A stretch of DNA of 64,000 nt from an uncultured Lachnospiraceae bacterium (GCA_947246015.1 CAMXQE010000013.1:1-64000), one strand, 5' to 3'; positions 32,788 to 42,148 are shown, counted from the first letter of the stretch. Notes: generated from the letters alone by a model not told the origin. Numbers and translations: made by a program.

Positions 32788-34393
32788 ATGCACAGGGGCG
32801 CACAGCAGAATTTGCTGCCCCAATCCCCAGCAAAACAAAAATCAAGGGTGTTCCGATAATCTGCTGGTAGCAGAGCACATTATGCGCGATATAGGCAGCC
32901 GATGCCAGACCGATTCCAAAAACCACCGCACCCTTTCCGTTTAAGGCGGATTTCATCAAACCATAAGCCGCCGATAAGAAAATCCCCAAATAAGCCGCCC
33001 CTCCAATCAGTCCGTAATTAATCACTCCGTTAAACCATTCATTATGTACATTCGGCACAATCTGATTATGCCAGAATTCATTAATCGCATCTCCCATCAG
33101 CTGATAAGAATAAGGAGTAAAACAATCCGGCCCGCATCCAAACAGCTTCCTCCATATATTAAAGTCCGCAAACACAGCCGCTCCCGTACGCCATATGAAC
33201 CCCCTGCTGTTCCCCCACCATATAGTGAACCGGAAATAATTTTCCGTCGGCGAACCGCCGTAATAGCCCTTTCCATGCAGGATAAACAAAGCTGCCAGAC
33301 CGACTCTCCCCAGACAGACACCCAATATATAAATCCCACGGATTATCCTTACCGTTCCCGGCTTTGCATCCCCATGAATCCAGTCTTTCCTTATCGCAAG
33401 ATGAAATACCACAGCAACAGCTAAAAGCACATATACCATTCCGCTCTGTGCCGCTTTCAGATACACCGCGTCAATCGGTATCATCCGCCCGCCGAATATC
33501 CGTTCCAAAATTCCGACCACGGCCGCAGCCGCCAGTGCAATCATCCCGATTTCCGCCAATGCCAGCAGCCTTTTCCGGCTTCCCACTGCCAGCCATAACA
33601 TAATCATCAGCGCCGCAAAAACCGCAATCATACCACTGTCACTATTCAAAAGCATCTCCGCTGCAAACCCGATACCCACACAGATTCCCCAGAAAATTTT
33701 CGCCTTTCTTTCCTCTGTCAGATAATAAATCCCCATTCCTGCCGCAAGCAGGATACTGATATAACTGGAAGCCCATGTGACTTGTCCCAGGGTCGTAACA
33801 AAATCAAGCTTCACATCCTCTCCGAATCCCCTGTAAAGATGCGCCACATCCACACCGAAACGCTGTAAGATTACAATACTGCCTGTCACAATTCCTACTA
33901 CAGCCGCCAGTACCTTCAGATACTTCGTTTCCGCATATCCCCTGGAAATCCCGAAATATATCCCCACAAATAGTACCTGCGAAACCAGTCCCATATACCA
34001 TGTATCCACACCCCATAACGCCGTCCGGCGGTCCACTGCACCAAGATAGGAAATCACCACGCACAGCAGGTAAGCGAATACAAACCAATCCATAATCATC
34101 CGGCTGCCTGCATGTCTTTCTTTCTTCTTTCCTTCGGTCTTCCCCCACCTCCCGGCGAAAGCCGCCGCACCGCAAACCATACTGACGATGCAGAATGCGG
34201 CAGAGGCATATAAAAACAGAGCCCACTTCTTATATACCAGCTCTTCATACCCGCGCCCCATAAACAGCGGATATACTGCCAGCATCAGGAACAGGTAAAT
34301 TTCCGCTGCCTGCTCCCATACGACATTGAAAAAACGCTCCTTCCCCTCTCCGTTTTGCTCCCCGCTCCGTTCCGAAATCTTCTTTTTTCCCAT
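32786..34393 (-). CDS. O-antigen ligase/polymerase-like membrane protein
   Basis: A 535-aa protein with about 12 hydrophobic helices and a long periplasm-type loop near 410-460. It contains NVHNEWFNGVINYGLIGGA, the Wzy/WaaL (O-antigen ligase) signature, with a preceding GCGPDCF. Such proteins join or polymerise surface glycans from lipid carriers; Gram-positives use them for capsules or wall glycans. No glycosyltransferase cluster surrounds it. It lies 32 bases after murF on the same strand. Substrate unknown. Confidence 0.82.
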   Translation of the reverse strand: MGKKKISERSGEQNGEGKERFFNVVWEQAAEIYLFLMLAVYPLFMGRGYEELVYKKWALFLYASAAFCIVSMVCGAAAFAGRWGKTEGKKKERHAGSRMIMDWFVFAYLLCVVISYLGAVDRRTALWGVDTWYMGLVSQVLFVGIYFGISRGYAETKYLKVLAAVVGIVTGSIVILQRFGVDVAHLYRGFGEDVKLDFVTTLGQVTWASSYISILLAAGMGIYYLTEERKAKIFWGICVGIGFAAEMLLNSDSGMIAVFAALMIMLWLAVGSRKRLLALAEIGMIALAAAAVVGILERIFGGRMIPIDAVYLKAAQSGMVYVLLAVAVVFHLAIRKDWIHGDAKPGTVRIIRGIYILGVCLGRVGLAALFILHGKGYYGGSPTENYFRFTIWWGNSRGFIWRTGAAVFADFNIWRKLFGCGPDCFTPYSYQLMGDAINEFWHNQIVPNVHNEWFNGVINYGLIGGAAYLGIFLSAAYGLMKSALNGKGAVVFGIGLASAAYIAHNVLCYQQIIGTPLIFVLLGIGAANSAVRPCA

Positions 34394-34425
34394 CGCATTC
34401 CCTCTCCTGCTTTTTCCTTTGTCCC

Positions 34426-35835
34426 TTATTCCATTTCCCCATCCGCTTCCAGACTCTCTACGATTTCATGAAATGCCATGCCATGTGATGCCTTCACCAA
34501 TACGGTATCCCCCGTCTGCAAAATGCTTCTGCATTTATCCAGAAATTCTCTCTTTTCCTTAAAATAATATATCTGTTCCGTGGAAATCCCCGCTTTTTCC
34601 GCCGCTTTCACAGCGCCCTCATACATGGCTTCCGACAGTGTGCCGATACAGACCAGGACATCCATTCCGTTCTCTACCGCATAGGCTCCTACTTCCGTAT
34701 GCATTTCTTTCTCTCTCTCACCCAATTCAAACATGTCTCCCAATACTGCCGCTTTTCTGGACAGCGCCGTCCCCAACAAATCGATTGCGGCGCACACGGA
34801 AACCGGATTGGCATTATAGCAGTCGTCAATGATTACCCGGTCTTTCGAACGTATGATATGGCTTCTGCCGTTCACGGCTTCCACTTTGGCAATCCCCTTG
34901 CGCATCTCATCCCCGGTCAGTCCCAACAGACTCCCTACGCAGACCGCTGCCAGCGCATTGTATACCATGTGCTCTCCGGGAAGCGGAATATCCATATCAA
35001 ATTCCTCGTCATCCATATGAACCACCGCCCTGCTGCCAAACAATCCCCTGTTCTCCACACAGTCCGCATACACCCGGTTGCTTTCCCTGCGCCCAAAGGT
35101 CATCGGTCTCCTGCCCTTTACTTCCGTAATCGTTTCCAGCATATCATCGTCGCCATTGAGACAGACCACTCCGTCCTCTTTCATAAAATCAAAGATTTCC
35201 GTCTTTGCTTTCAGAATCCCCTGCCGCGATTTCAGATTCTCCAAATGACAGTGGCCGATATTGGTCAGAACACAGATGTCCGGCTTCGCAATCTTACTTA
35301 AACGGTGCATTTCCCCAAAATCGCTGATTCCCATCTCCACTACGGCCGCCTGATGCCAATCCCTGATTTTCAGTATGGTCAACGGAAGCCCCACCTCGTT
35401 ATTAAAGTTTCCTTCCGTCTTAAGTACTTTATATTTCTCAGCCAGCACTGCCGCAATACATTCCTTTGTACTGGTCTTTCCTACGCTCCCTGTGATTCCC
35501 ACCACCGGAATCTCTAACTGCTCCCTGTAAAATCCGGCAATATCCTTCAGAGCCTGAAAAGAATCTTCCACTAAAATAAAATTGTCCCTTTCTTCCATAT
35601 TCTCTGGCAGTTTCTCGCAGACCACGCCGGCCGCTCCTTTCTGCAGCACCTGCGGAATAAAGGAATGCCCATCCACGCGCTCCCCTTTCGTCGCGACAAA
35701 AAGATAACCCGCTTCCACCAGACGGGAATCCAAAACCACACCTTCCACTTCCTCCGTATCCTGCCATTTCCCGCTGCCGTACAATTTTCCCCCGCATACT
35801 TCCGCAATATTCCTTAATGTAAGATTCTTCATCAA
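34426..35835 (-). CDS. murF: UDP-MurNAc-tripeptide:D-Ala-D-Ala ligase
   Basis: A 469-aa Mur ligase that adds D-Ala-D-Ala to UDP-MurNAc-tripeptide. It carries the ATP loop GITGSVGKTSTKE, a NFNNEVGLPLT motif, VVEMGISDFGEM, NIGHCHLE and the C-terminal DDCYNANPVS. It follows ddl directly on the same strand, matching the ddl-murF order common in Firmicutes. VanG-made D-Ala-D-Ser would have to be used by this same enzyme. Confidence 0.95.
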   Translation of the reverse strand: MMKNLTLRNIAEVCGGKLYGSGKWQDTEEVEGVVLDSRLVEAGYLFVATKGERVDGHSFIPQVLQKGAAGVVCEKLPENMEERDNFILVEDSFQALKDIAGFYREQLEIPVVGITGSVGKTSTKECIAAVLAEKYKVLKTEGNFNNEVGLPLTILKIRDWHQAAVVEMGISDFGEMHRLSKIAKPDICVLTNIGHCHLENLKSRQGILKAKTEIFDFMKEDGVVCLNGDDDMLETITEVKGRRPMTFGRRESNRVYADCVENRGLFGSRAVVHMDDEEFDMDIPLPGEHMVYNALAAVCVGSLLGLTGDEMRKGIAKVEAVNGRSHIIRSKDRVIIDDCYNANPVSVCAAIDLLGTALSRKAAVLGDMFELGEREKEMHTEVGAYAVENGMDVLVCIGTLSEAMYEGAVKAAEKAGISTEQIYYFKEKREFLDKCRSILQTGDTVLVKASHGMAFHEIVESLEADGEME

Positions 35836-35878
35836 TTACCCATACCTTTCTGTTCCCGATTGCAATGCCTGAACATCT

Positions 35879-36910
35879 TTAGTTCTCCCTTACTGCTGCC
35901 TCCAATATCCGTCCGCACAACTGTGCAAAACTCATTCCCTCCGCTTTCGCTTCCTGAGGCAGAAGTGACGTAGGCGTCATTCCGGGCAGAGTGTTGGCCT
36001 CCAGACAGAAAATTTCTTCCTCTCTATTCATCATAAAATCCATTCTGGCGTAATTTTTTAACCGCAGTACACGGAATACCTGCTCGGCTAAGTGTTTCAG
36101 TTCCTTCGTCTTTCTTTCGGAAAGCTGTGCCGGACAGGTTTCTACCGTACTTCCGGCCTGATATTTATTCTTATAATCATAAAATCCGTTTATAGGCGCA
36201 ATCTCAATGACTGGCAGTGCCCTGCCGTCCATGACTCCTACGGAAAATTCCCTGCCCTCGATATACTGTTCTATAATGACCTCACTGTCATAACGGAATC
36301 CTTCCTGCAGAGCCGCTTCATATTCTTCCTCATTACGGGCAATGCAGACTCCTACGCTGGAACCGCCGCAGCATGATTTTACGACACACGGAAAAGGAAC
36401 AGACCTCGGATCAGCCTCCCCTTTGCTAAGGCGTATTCCTCTCGGCGTAGGGATTCCATGATAATCAAATAACTCCTTGGCCAGCCCCTTATCCATGCAA
36501 AGTGCCGAACTGACATAGTCTGTTCCGGTATATTTAATTCCCATCAGGTCAAAACATGCCTGTATCTTGCCGTTCTCCCCGTTTTCACCATGCAACGCCA
36601 TAAAGACCGCATCCGCCTCCTGACACACGGCAATGACATTGGGGCCGAAAAAACTTTTACCGCCGTCGGCACGCAGCGCTTTTACCGCTCCGATATCGGG
36701 ATTTTCCACTCCCACGGCGCCGATTTCCTTTGTCCAGTCCTCCTCCTTTTCAAAAATATCTTCAATATCCTCTCCTGTATAACCCAAATATACATCCAGC
36801 AGAACCACCTGATGTCCGTTCTCTTTCAATGCCTCGTAAATCATCCTGCCGGAACTTAGGGATACATCCCTCTCCGTACTAATCCCGCCGGCCAAAACTA
36901 CCACTTTCAC
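35879..36910 (-). CDS. ddl: D-alanine-D-alanine ligase
   Basis: A 343-aa ATP-grasp ligase. Motifs are VVLAGGISTERDVSLSSG, ALHGENGENGKIQ, KSCCGGSSVGV, and EANTLPGMTPTSLLPQEA near the metal and phosphate sites. The omega-loop reads YDYKNKYQ (a Ddl-like Y...K-KY pattern) rather than the EEKYT of VanG in this window. This is the housekeeping enzyme supplying MurF, which is encoded next. It shares the ATP-grasp fold with vanG but is clearly a separate lineage. Confidence 0.94.
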   Translation of the reverse strand: MKVVVLAGGISTERDVSLSSGRMIYEALKENGHQVVLLDVYLGYTGEDIEDIFEKEEDWTKEIGAVGVENPDIGAVKALRADGGKSFFGPNVIAVCQEADAVFMALHGENGENGKIQACFDLMGIKYTGTDYVSSALCMDKGLAKELFDYHGIPTPRGIRLSKGEADPRSVPFPCVVKSCCGGSSVGVCIARNEEEYEAALQEGFRYDSEVIIEQYIEGREFSVGVMDGRALPVIEIAPINGFYDYKNKYQAGSTVETCPAQLSERKTKELKHLAEQVFRVLRLKNYARMDFMMNREEEIFCLEANTLPGMTPTSLLPQEAKAEGMSFAQLCGRILEAAVREN

Positions 36911-37159
36911 TTTTATACCTCCCTGCCGCTTCTATGCGTATCCTGCCTCTTATATACAAATTCCATATAAATCCATATAAAACAGTATATTCACATTTTC
37001 TGCAATGTAAAGCGAAGAAAATGCCTATTATATTGCAAAACATGCCTTTATAATCCAATATCCTATTTCTATTATTATTCAGATTATAACTCGAACATGA
37101 CCGAAGGTAAATACAAAAGTGCCTGCTTGCAGCAGGATTGTTGACTTCCATGCTTCTGG

Positions 37160-38368
37160 TTATTCTTCGCGGGAGTAAACCACTTCTCCGTCAATCAAAG
37201 TGCAGTAAGTTTCCGTAAACACCTCCAGCGGATTCCCGTCAAAGACCGCTATGTCTGCATCCTTTCCGATTTCCAGACTGCCCACCCGGTCCGCCACCCT
37301 GCATATCTGCGCCGCATGGATTGTAATTGCACGCATTGCCGCCTCCATATCCATTCCTGACTTCACGCAAAATCCGGCACAGATAGGCAGGGACTGTATT
37401 AAAGATACCGGATGATCCGTAGTGACAGCTACCTTTACGCCTGCCTTATGGAGTATCCCCGCAGTCTTAAATGCCACATTCTGCACTTCGATTTTGCTCC
37501 TGCTGGACAAATCCGGCCCTACTATGGCGGGAAATCCTTCCTTTGCCAGTTCTTCCGCTACCAAATGCCCTTCGCTGCAATGGTCCAGCGTCATATCCAA
37601 ATCAAATTCCTTCGCAATGCGGATTGCCGTAAAAATATCATCCACACGGTGTACGTGCGCTTTTAGCGGAATCTTCTTTTCAAATACCGGAATCCAGCAC
37701 TCGTACCGGAAATCCGGTTCTTCCGCTCCGCCGCCATCCGGTTTCTGCATAGCGGCCTTTCTTTTCTCCCAATACTGCTTCGCCCTGAACAGTTCTTCCC
37801 TCAGCAGCCCTGCAATCGCCATTCTCGTTACAGGCATCTTTCCCTGTCCCGAATAATTGACTTTTGGATTTTCCCCAAATGCTATTTTCATCGCTGCAGG
37901 CGCCAGCACTACCAAATCATCGATTCTCCTTCCCTTTGTTTTGACAAAGGCAAACTGCCCGCCGACTACGTTGGCGCTTCCCGGCCCTATCATAGCAGAA
38001 GTAATCCCTGCCCGCACTGCGTCATCAAAAGCCGCATCCATAGGGTTAATTGCATCTATGGCACGAAGAAAAGGAGTTACTGCTTCCACATTCTCATTGC
38101 AGTCATCTCCCTCCATCCCTTTCTTTTCCTCCGTAATCCCCATGTGGCAGTGCGCCTCGATGATTCCGGGCATCACCGTCCTGCCTCCCACATCGATGAC
38201 ATCCGTCTGCAAATCCCCTGTCAGTTCTTCCATCTCTCCGATTCCGGCAATCTTTCCGTTCACAATATGCACATAACCATCCTCGTAAACTGCTTTGACT
38301 CTGCCACTTTCCCTGTCCGCAGGTTCCGCCATTGTTACAATCCTGCCATGTACCAAATATTTTTCCAT
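37160..38368 (-). CDS. Amidohydrolase family protein (imidazolonepropionase-like)
   Basis: A 402-aa metal-dependent hydrolase. It shows the HxH metal motif in GIIEAHCHMG (~60-70), the HVHRVDDI metal/His region, the HCSEGHL segment and the late catalytic Asp in VTTDHPVSL. The C-terminal beta-sandwich (DADIAVFDGNPLE) is typical of the superfamily. The ATG at 38368 is chosen as AAAGGG lies 6 bases before it; the ORF runs 52 codons further upstream through the hairpin repeat copy D. Substrate unknown; family members act on cyclic amides or small C-N compounds. Confidence 0.88.
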   Translation of the reverse strand: MEKYLVHGRIVTMAEPADRESGRVKAVYEDGYVHIVNGKIAGIGEMEELTGDLQTDVIDVGGRTVMPGIIEAHCHMGITEEKKGMEGDDCNENVEAVTPFLRAIDAINPMDAAFDDAVRAGITSAMIGPGSANVVGGQFAFVKTKGRRIDDLVVLAPAAMKIAFGENPKVNYSGQGKMPVTRMAIAGLLREELFRAKQYWEKRKAAMQKPDGGGAEEPDFRYECWIPVFEKKIPLKAHVHRVDDIFTAIRIAKEFDLDMTLDHCSEGHLVAEELAKEGFPAIVGPDLSSRSKIEVQNVAFKTAGILHKAGVKVAVTTDHPVSLIQSLPICAGFCVKSGMDMEAAMRAITIHAAQICRVADRVGSLEIGKDADIAVFDGNPLEVFTETYCTLIDGEVVYSREE

Positions 38369-38397
38369 TCCTGTCCCTTTCCTGTATATCCGCATAC

Positions 38398-38450
38398 AAA
38401 GCGTGTCCGGAAACCTTTTCCATTTCATGAAAAGCATTTCCAAACACGCC
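38398..38450. repeat. Intergenic hairpin repeat, copy D
   Basis: GCGTGTCCGGAAA pairs with TTTCCAAACACGC, with a further internal CTTTTC...GAAAAG pairing. It is the most divergent of the four copies and lies in the 5' region of the amidohydrolase gene. Confidence 0.7.
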
Positions 38451-38533
38451 AGCCTGTCCATAAAGTCTCCTTCTGTTCCTTCCCTGCTTCCAAAATTCCT
38501 CAGCTTTACAGCCGCATACCGCACCGGGAACTC

Positions 38534-39505
38534 TTAGTGCAGCTTCGACATAGGATTTACAGGTGTACCGTTCTTCGTCAGTTTAAAGTACACGTTGCAT
38601 CCTTCCACCGAATAATATTTCGTAGGAGCCGCTACACTGCCGATGATTTCACCCTGGTTTACAAATCCTCCTTCTGATACCGTAATATCCTTTAGCTGTC
38701 CATAGGTAAGCTCATAACCGTTTCCCAATTCCATCACAACCACATTTCCCAGTTCCGGATTCTGATATACACTGCTTACTTTGCCATTCGCCGCCGCAGT
38801 AATCGCTTCTCCTTCTACCGCCGAAATAATGATGGCCGGATTATATTTATACTGTTCCAGCGTAGGGAAATAAACTGTCTTGTCCATACTGTAATTAATC
38901 AGCACATTCCCGACAATCGGCCATGCCAGTGAATCTCCGTCACCGAACGTAAGCGCCGGCTGGATGGATGTGGATGTTGCAATCGCCATCGTATCCTCCA
39001 TTTCCTCCATGGCCGCTACTTCTTCCAGCATACTGTCCTGTTCCCCGCTGTCAGCCGTATCCCTGGACTCGTCCATCATTCCCTCTTCGCCTTTTTCATT
39101 CTTCTCCTTATCTTTATCACTTCCGGAAGCGGCTTTACTTTTATCCGCCGGTTCTTCCTCCGGTTTCGTTTCATCGTCCTCGTTCTCTACACTCAGGGAA
39201 TTCGTTTCCTGATAGTAAGGATCATAATCCAAATCATCTGCTGTCACCGCACTGTCCTCTGTCCCCTGTATATTCCCGCGCTGCTGCGTCCCTGCAATTT
39301 CCTGCACACTTTCCGTATCGTTCTGTGCCAGTTCCGTTCCGTTGTTTTCAATCGAACTGAAATCCACTACATAACCGTCGCTCCTGTCCTCATTCTTTCC
39401 TCTGATAAATAATCCCGTTGCCGTCAAAGCCGCCAGTACAAATACCGATGAGAGAGCCATGATAATTTTTTCCTTTCTGGCTCCGTCCCTGTTTCTTCTT
39501 CTCAT
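38534..39505 (-). CDS. spoIIQ: SpoIIQ-like M23-fold sporulation protein, catalytic residues lost
   Basis: A 323-aa protein: basic start, one TM helix (~14-36), a long acidic Ser/Glu/Asp-rich linker (~45-175) and a C-terminal LytM/M23 fold (~195-310). The position normally holding YAHL reads YGQL, and the HxH site reads NVYFKL. The zinc-site histidines are therefore gone and it should not cut peptidoglycan. Inactive M23 domains are known in SpoIIQ of Bacillus, which pairs with SpoIIIAH between forespore and mother cell. The neighbour spoIID supports the assignment. Start 39505 has GGAGG 7 bases upstream; 39511 is an alternative. Confidence 0.78.
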   Translation of the reverse strand: MRRRNRDGARKEKIIMALSSVFVLAALTATGLFIRGKNEDRSDGYVVDFSSIENNGTELAQNDTESVQEIAGTQQRGNIQGTEDSAVTADDLDYDPYYQETNSLSVENEDDETKPEEEPADKSKAASGSDKDKEKNEKGEEGMMDESRDTADSGEQDSMLEEVAAMEEMEDTMAIATSTSIQPALTFGDGDSLAWPIVGNVLINYSMDKTVYFPTLEQYKYNPAIIISAVEGEAITAAANGKVSSVYQNPELGNVVVMELGNGYELTYGQLKDITVSEGGFVNQGEIIGSVAAPTKYYSVEGCNVYFKLTKNGTPVNPMSKLH

Positions 39506-39700
39506 TTTCATTCCTCCTGTTCCAGTTCCGCAACCGCACCTTAAGCGCCTTTCCCATCAGATAAGTCTCTGTCTGCTTACGCATCCGGAAATCCATTCAG
39601 ACACTATACGGGGGTTACTCATTTTTTCATTTACTCTTGACATTTCATAACTGGATTAATCCGATTTATGTCAGGTCTTTACTTTTAATTCCTCACCGAT

Positions 39701-39728
39701 AGTTTTGCCTGTTTAGGATTCTTTATTC
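39701..39728 (-). promoter_or_regulatory. Possible SigF-type promoter of spoIIQ-like gene
   Basis: GAATA, a 14-base spacer and GGCAAAACT (minus strand) partly match SigF sites (GYATA, ~15, GGNNANANT). It would leave a leader of ~190 bases. Weak support. Confidence 0.3.
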
Positions 39729-39733
39729 AATTT

Positions 39734-40738
39734 TTACCCGGATTCACCGATTTTTTCTATTACGATATCAGAAAAGAAATAATTCAGGATATCAATATAA
39801 TCGCTTCCCCTTTTTGCCGCCTCATTTGCCCCATACTGGCACAATCCAAACCCATGTCCGACCCCTTTCGTCTTTATTATGACCATTTCCCCCTCCTGTT
39901 CCAGTTCAAAACAGGAAGAATTGAGTGCAAACGCCTCCCTGAAGATTTCCCCTGATACGGATTTCCCATTTAATGACACTTCTGTCACATATCCCGCCCT
40001 GTCCCGCTCCAGCACAAGCTGTTCCTCTGCTCCCAGACTCTCCTCATATTCCATATCCGGCATGAATTCCCCCAGCCGGTTCCAAAAGGTATACCGGCTC
40101 ATCCGCATACCGCCCGTATAATCCTCCGAAGTAAAATCTCTGTCACATACGACCGATTTTAAATAAGCATAATCTTCACTGCCGAATACTTCATTTCCGT
40201 TCCTCGTAGCCCCTGCGCTTACTGCAAAATAGGGCGCCGTTATAATTTCCCCTCCATACTCTAAAAACATTCCTCTTGTACTTCCTACCGCTTCCATGCT
40301 TCTTTCATATTCCGCTTCTCCGGTTTTTGCGGTCCCGCTTTCCACATATATGTATTTTCCTTCTCCGGCCTGCTTCATCAATTCCGTCCTCAGTACCACT
40401 GCCTGTGCTTTCAATGCCTCCATCTCATACTCCATATTAATCGTCGCCGGCAGACGGCCCGCCAGATATGTTTCCAGCGGTATCATCTCCGTTCCGGCCG
40501 CCGTTTTATTATATACAATATATTCAGCCTTCTTCCTGTCCTCCTGAAATATCCCCGCTTCCGTTCCCGCACTTTCCTCTTCCGTTCCCTTCCCCTTTTC
40601 CACATTTCCGAACAAAAAAGATATAATATACGGAACCAATAAAATAAACAGAAGAATCGCACCCACATCCCGATAATCGGGCCTAAATACGACTCTTCTG
40701 TTATTTATGACGTTTTTAATGAATTCTTTTTTTCTCAT
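39734..40738 (-). CDS. spoIID: Stage II sporulation protein D (SpoIID)
   Basis: A 334-aa membrane-anchored lytic enzyme of engulfment. One TM helix (~24-42) is followed by the SpoIID domain: IPLETYLAGRLPAT, MEALKAQAVVLRTE with the catalytic Glu, a central AVSAGATRNG segment and the C-terminal GVGHGFGLCQYGANEAAKRG. Start 40738 (MRKKEF) is preferred because the GTG at 40753 would fall at the edge of the SigE promoter. It lies directly before spoIIQ-like, matching clostridial gene order. Confidence 0.92.
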   Translation of the reverse strand: MRKKEFIKNVINNRRVVFRPDYRDVGAILLFILLVPYIISFLFGNVEKGKGTEEESAGTEAGIFQEDRKKAEYIVYNKTAAGTEMIPLETYLAGRLPATINMEYEMEALKAQAVVLRTELMKQAGEGKYIYVESGTAKTGEAEYERSMEAVGSTRGMFLEYGGEIITAPYFAVSAGATRNGNEVFGSEDYAYLKSVVCDRDFTSEDYTGGMRMSRYTFWNRLGEFMPDMEYEESLGAEEQLVLERDRAGYVTEVSLNGKSVSGEIFREAFALNSSCFELEQEGEMVIIKTKGVGHGFGLCQYGANEAAKRGSDYIDILNYFFSDIVIEKIGESG

Positions 40739-40754
40739 GCGGCACCCCCACACT

Positions 40755-40784
40755 ATTGTATGTGGAAATGCCCGGCGTTTATGC
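40755..40784 (-). promoter_or_regulatory. SigE-type promoter of spoIID
   Basis: GCATAAA (40778-40784), a 15-base spacer and CATACAAT (40755-40762) on the minus strand match SigE and nearly copy the sipL promoter. The leader would be only ~10 bases, with GGGGGTG serving as ribosome site. Confidence 0.75.
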
Positions 40785-40790
40785 CTGTAT

Positions 40791-41900
40791 TCAGCTCACT
40801 GCTTCAAAATGCCCTCCCGATGTTCCATGGTCCGCTACATCCACATGCTGGATGGTGCCTGCCATACCGTTCTCATACAGAAAAATACCAGTCTTCCTTA
40901 TTCTCCCGTTCACTGCTCCTCCGGCTCCGTCCAAAGCAAAATCCGTAGCTGTGTTTCCTAAACAGATAGCACCTACGCCCTTTTCCGAAAGTTTATAGCA
41001 CCTATCCGTTCCGTCCGCATCCTTCGTCCAGATTAACAGTTTCTCCCATATGTCATCGTCTTCATCAATCCACCCGTTCCCGTCTGAATCATAAGCCGCC
41101 AAATCCGCAAACCCATCGCCCGATTTCGCACCGAACAACTCGCTGCCGTCATTGATTCTGCCGTCTCCATTCTTATCCAGCGCCAGATAGCCGCTGCCTT
41201 TTCCTAACATGGAAATCTCTTCTTTCGAGCCGTCTGCATCGATGTCAAAGAAAAAGGTCTGGTCGGAAAGTTCCGCCACATTTCCCTCCAGATTGATTAC
41301 CAGAGGGTCTCTCATCCGCTCCTGCACACGCTCGTAATGCTCTTCATAATAAGCGGAAAAACTCCGGCTCATCTCCACATTCATCCGAATCGGTATTTCC
41401 CTTCCGTCCGCCGTCCGCACCATTCCGGATGCCGAAAAAGCCGTATGCTCGCTTTCTTCAAAATATGTTTCCTTCTGATAATACACCGTTTCCAACAGCG
41501 TCTGGCTGCGCACCGGCTGCAGCTGGGCATAATTCAGTTCCCGCTTCTCCTTCTCATTCAGGAAAAGACTAATCAGATACTGCATACAGCTTTCCCTGAC
41601 CGTGCTGAGTGAATCGCGCTTGCTTTTTATTTTTTTCAGCCTTCCCAGTCTGGAATTGGAACTCATTTCGTTTAACTTCTCCTGAAGGGCGCTTTTCTTC
41701 TCTTCAAAAGTCTGCTCCTCGCTATACTTCTGTTTTAACTCCTCGCCCACGAGAATATTATTTTCCGCATTCCCATCTTTCTTCGGTTCGGATAAAAGCC
41801 CGTTCGTTCCTACCATTACCACAGCAGCGGTACGGCTCTCCATATAAGAATAGTAGCTTCTTGCCGATTCCATTGTTATGTCCGAAGAACTGATTCGCAT
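40791..41900 (-). CDS. EF-hand-like calcium-binding protein, function unknown
   Basis: A 369-aa protein without signal peptide or TM helix. The first ~190 residues are helical with a charged coiled-coil (~55-110). The C-terminal half has four Asp-rich loops of EF-hand/dockerin form: DIDADGSKEE, DKNGDGRINDGSELFG, DSDGNGWIDEDDDIWE and TKDADGTDR. The DGSELFG phrase is typical of such repeats in large secreted proteins of bacteria. AAAGGAG precedes the ATG. How it would be exported is unclear. Probably calcium binding; the rest is unknown. Confidence 0.78.
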   Translation of the reverse strand: MRISSSDITMESARSYYSYMESRTAAVVMVGTNGLLSEPKKDGNAENNILVGEELKQKYSEEQTFEEKKSALQEKLNEMSSNSRLGRLKKIKSKRDSLSTVRESCMQYLISLFLNEKEKRELNYAQLQPVRSQTLLETVYYQKETYFEESEHTAFSASGMVRTADGREIPIRMNVEMSRSFSAYYEEHYERVQERMRDPLVINLEGNVAELSDQTFFFDIDADGSKEEISMLGKGSGYLALDKNGDGRINDGSELFGAKSGDGFADLAAYDSDGNGWIDEDDDIWEKLLIWTKDADGTDRCYKLSEKGVGAICLGNTATDFALDGAGGAVNGRIRKTGIFLYENGMAGTIQHVDVADHGTSGGHFEAVS

Positions 41901-41934
41901 ATGAACTCCTTTCCACGCTTAACCATTTCTGTCC

Positions 41935-41966
41935 GGTCCATTCTCATGAGTGTGGCGCAATGGACC
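41935..41966. repeat. Inverted repeat upstream of EF-hand gene
   Basis: GGTCCATT (41935-41942) and AATGGACC (41959-41966) are perfect inverted arms around 16 bases, 35 bases before the EF-hand start. It could be an operator or leader hairpin. Confidence 0.5.
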
Positions 41967-42005
41967 GCGGTCATCCTGTCCGCCGCTTATCACCTGCTAT
42001 GTAAC

Positions 42006-42055
42006 AAAAAAGATGGCGTCCATTGTACAACTCCGCTGTACATCGAAACACCATC
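42006..42055 (-). terminator. Intrinsic terminator of the amidase gene
   Basis: On the minus strand GATGGTGT pairs with ACGCCATC, with an inner GTACA/TGTAC stem, followed by six T residues. It lies ~95 bases past the amidase stop. Confidence 0.8.
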
Positions 42056-42148
42056 CGTGGTTAAACGATATAATATTCAGAAACGCACCGTCCGGCCAAG
42101 ACGCCGCCGCCTCTGTAATATTTATATCGGAAATAAAAGCCAATAACT

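Noticed and set aside
36879..37151. 90-codon ORF upstream of ddl
   Set aside because: It overlaps the ddl start, has odd composition and no ribosome site; probably chance in an AT-rich gap.
38369..38524. N-terminal extension of the amidohydrolase to 38524
   Set aside because: It would translate the hairpin repeat copy D and lacks a ribosome site; the ATG at 38368 has one.
38534..39505. Active M23 endopeptidase
   Set aside because: Zinc-binding histidines of both core motifs are absent.
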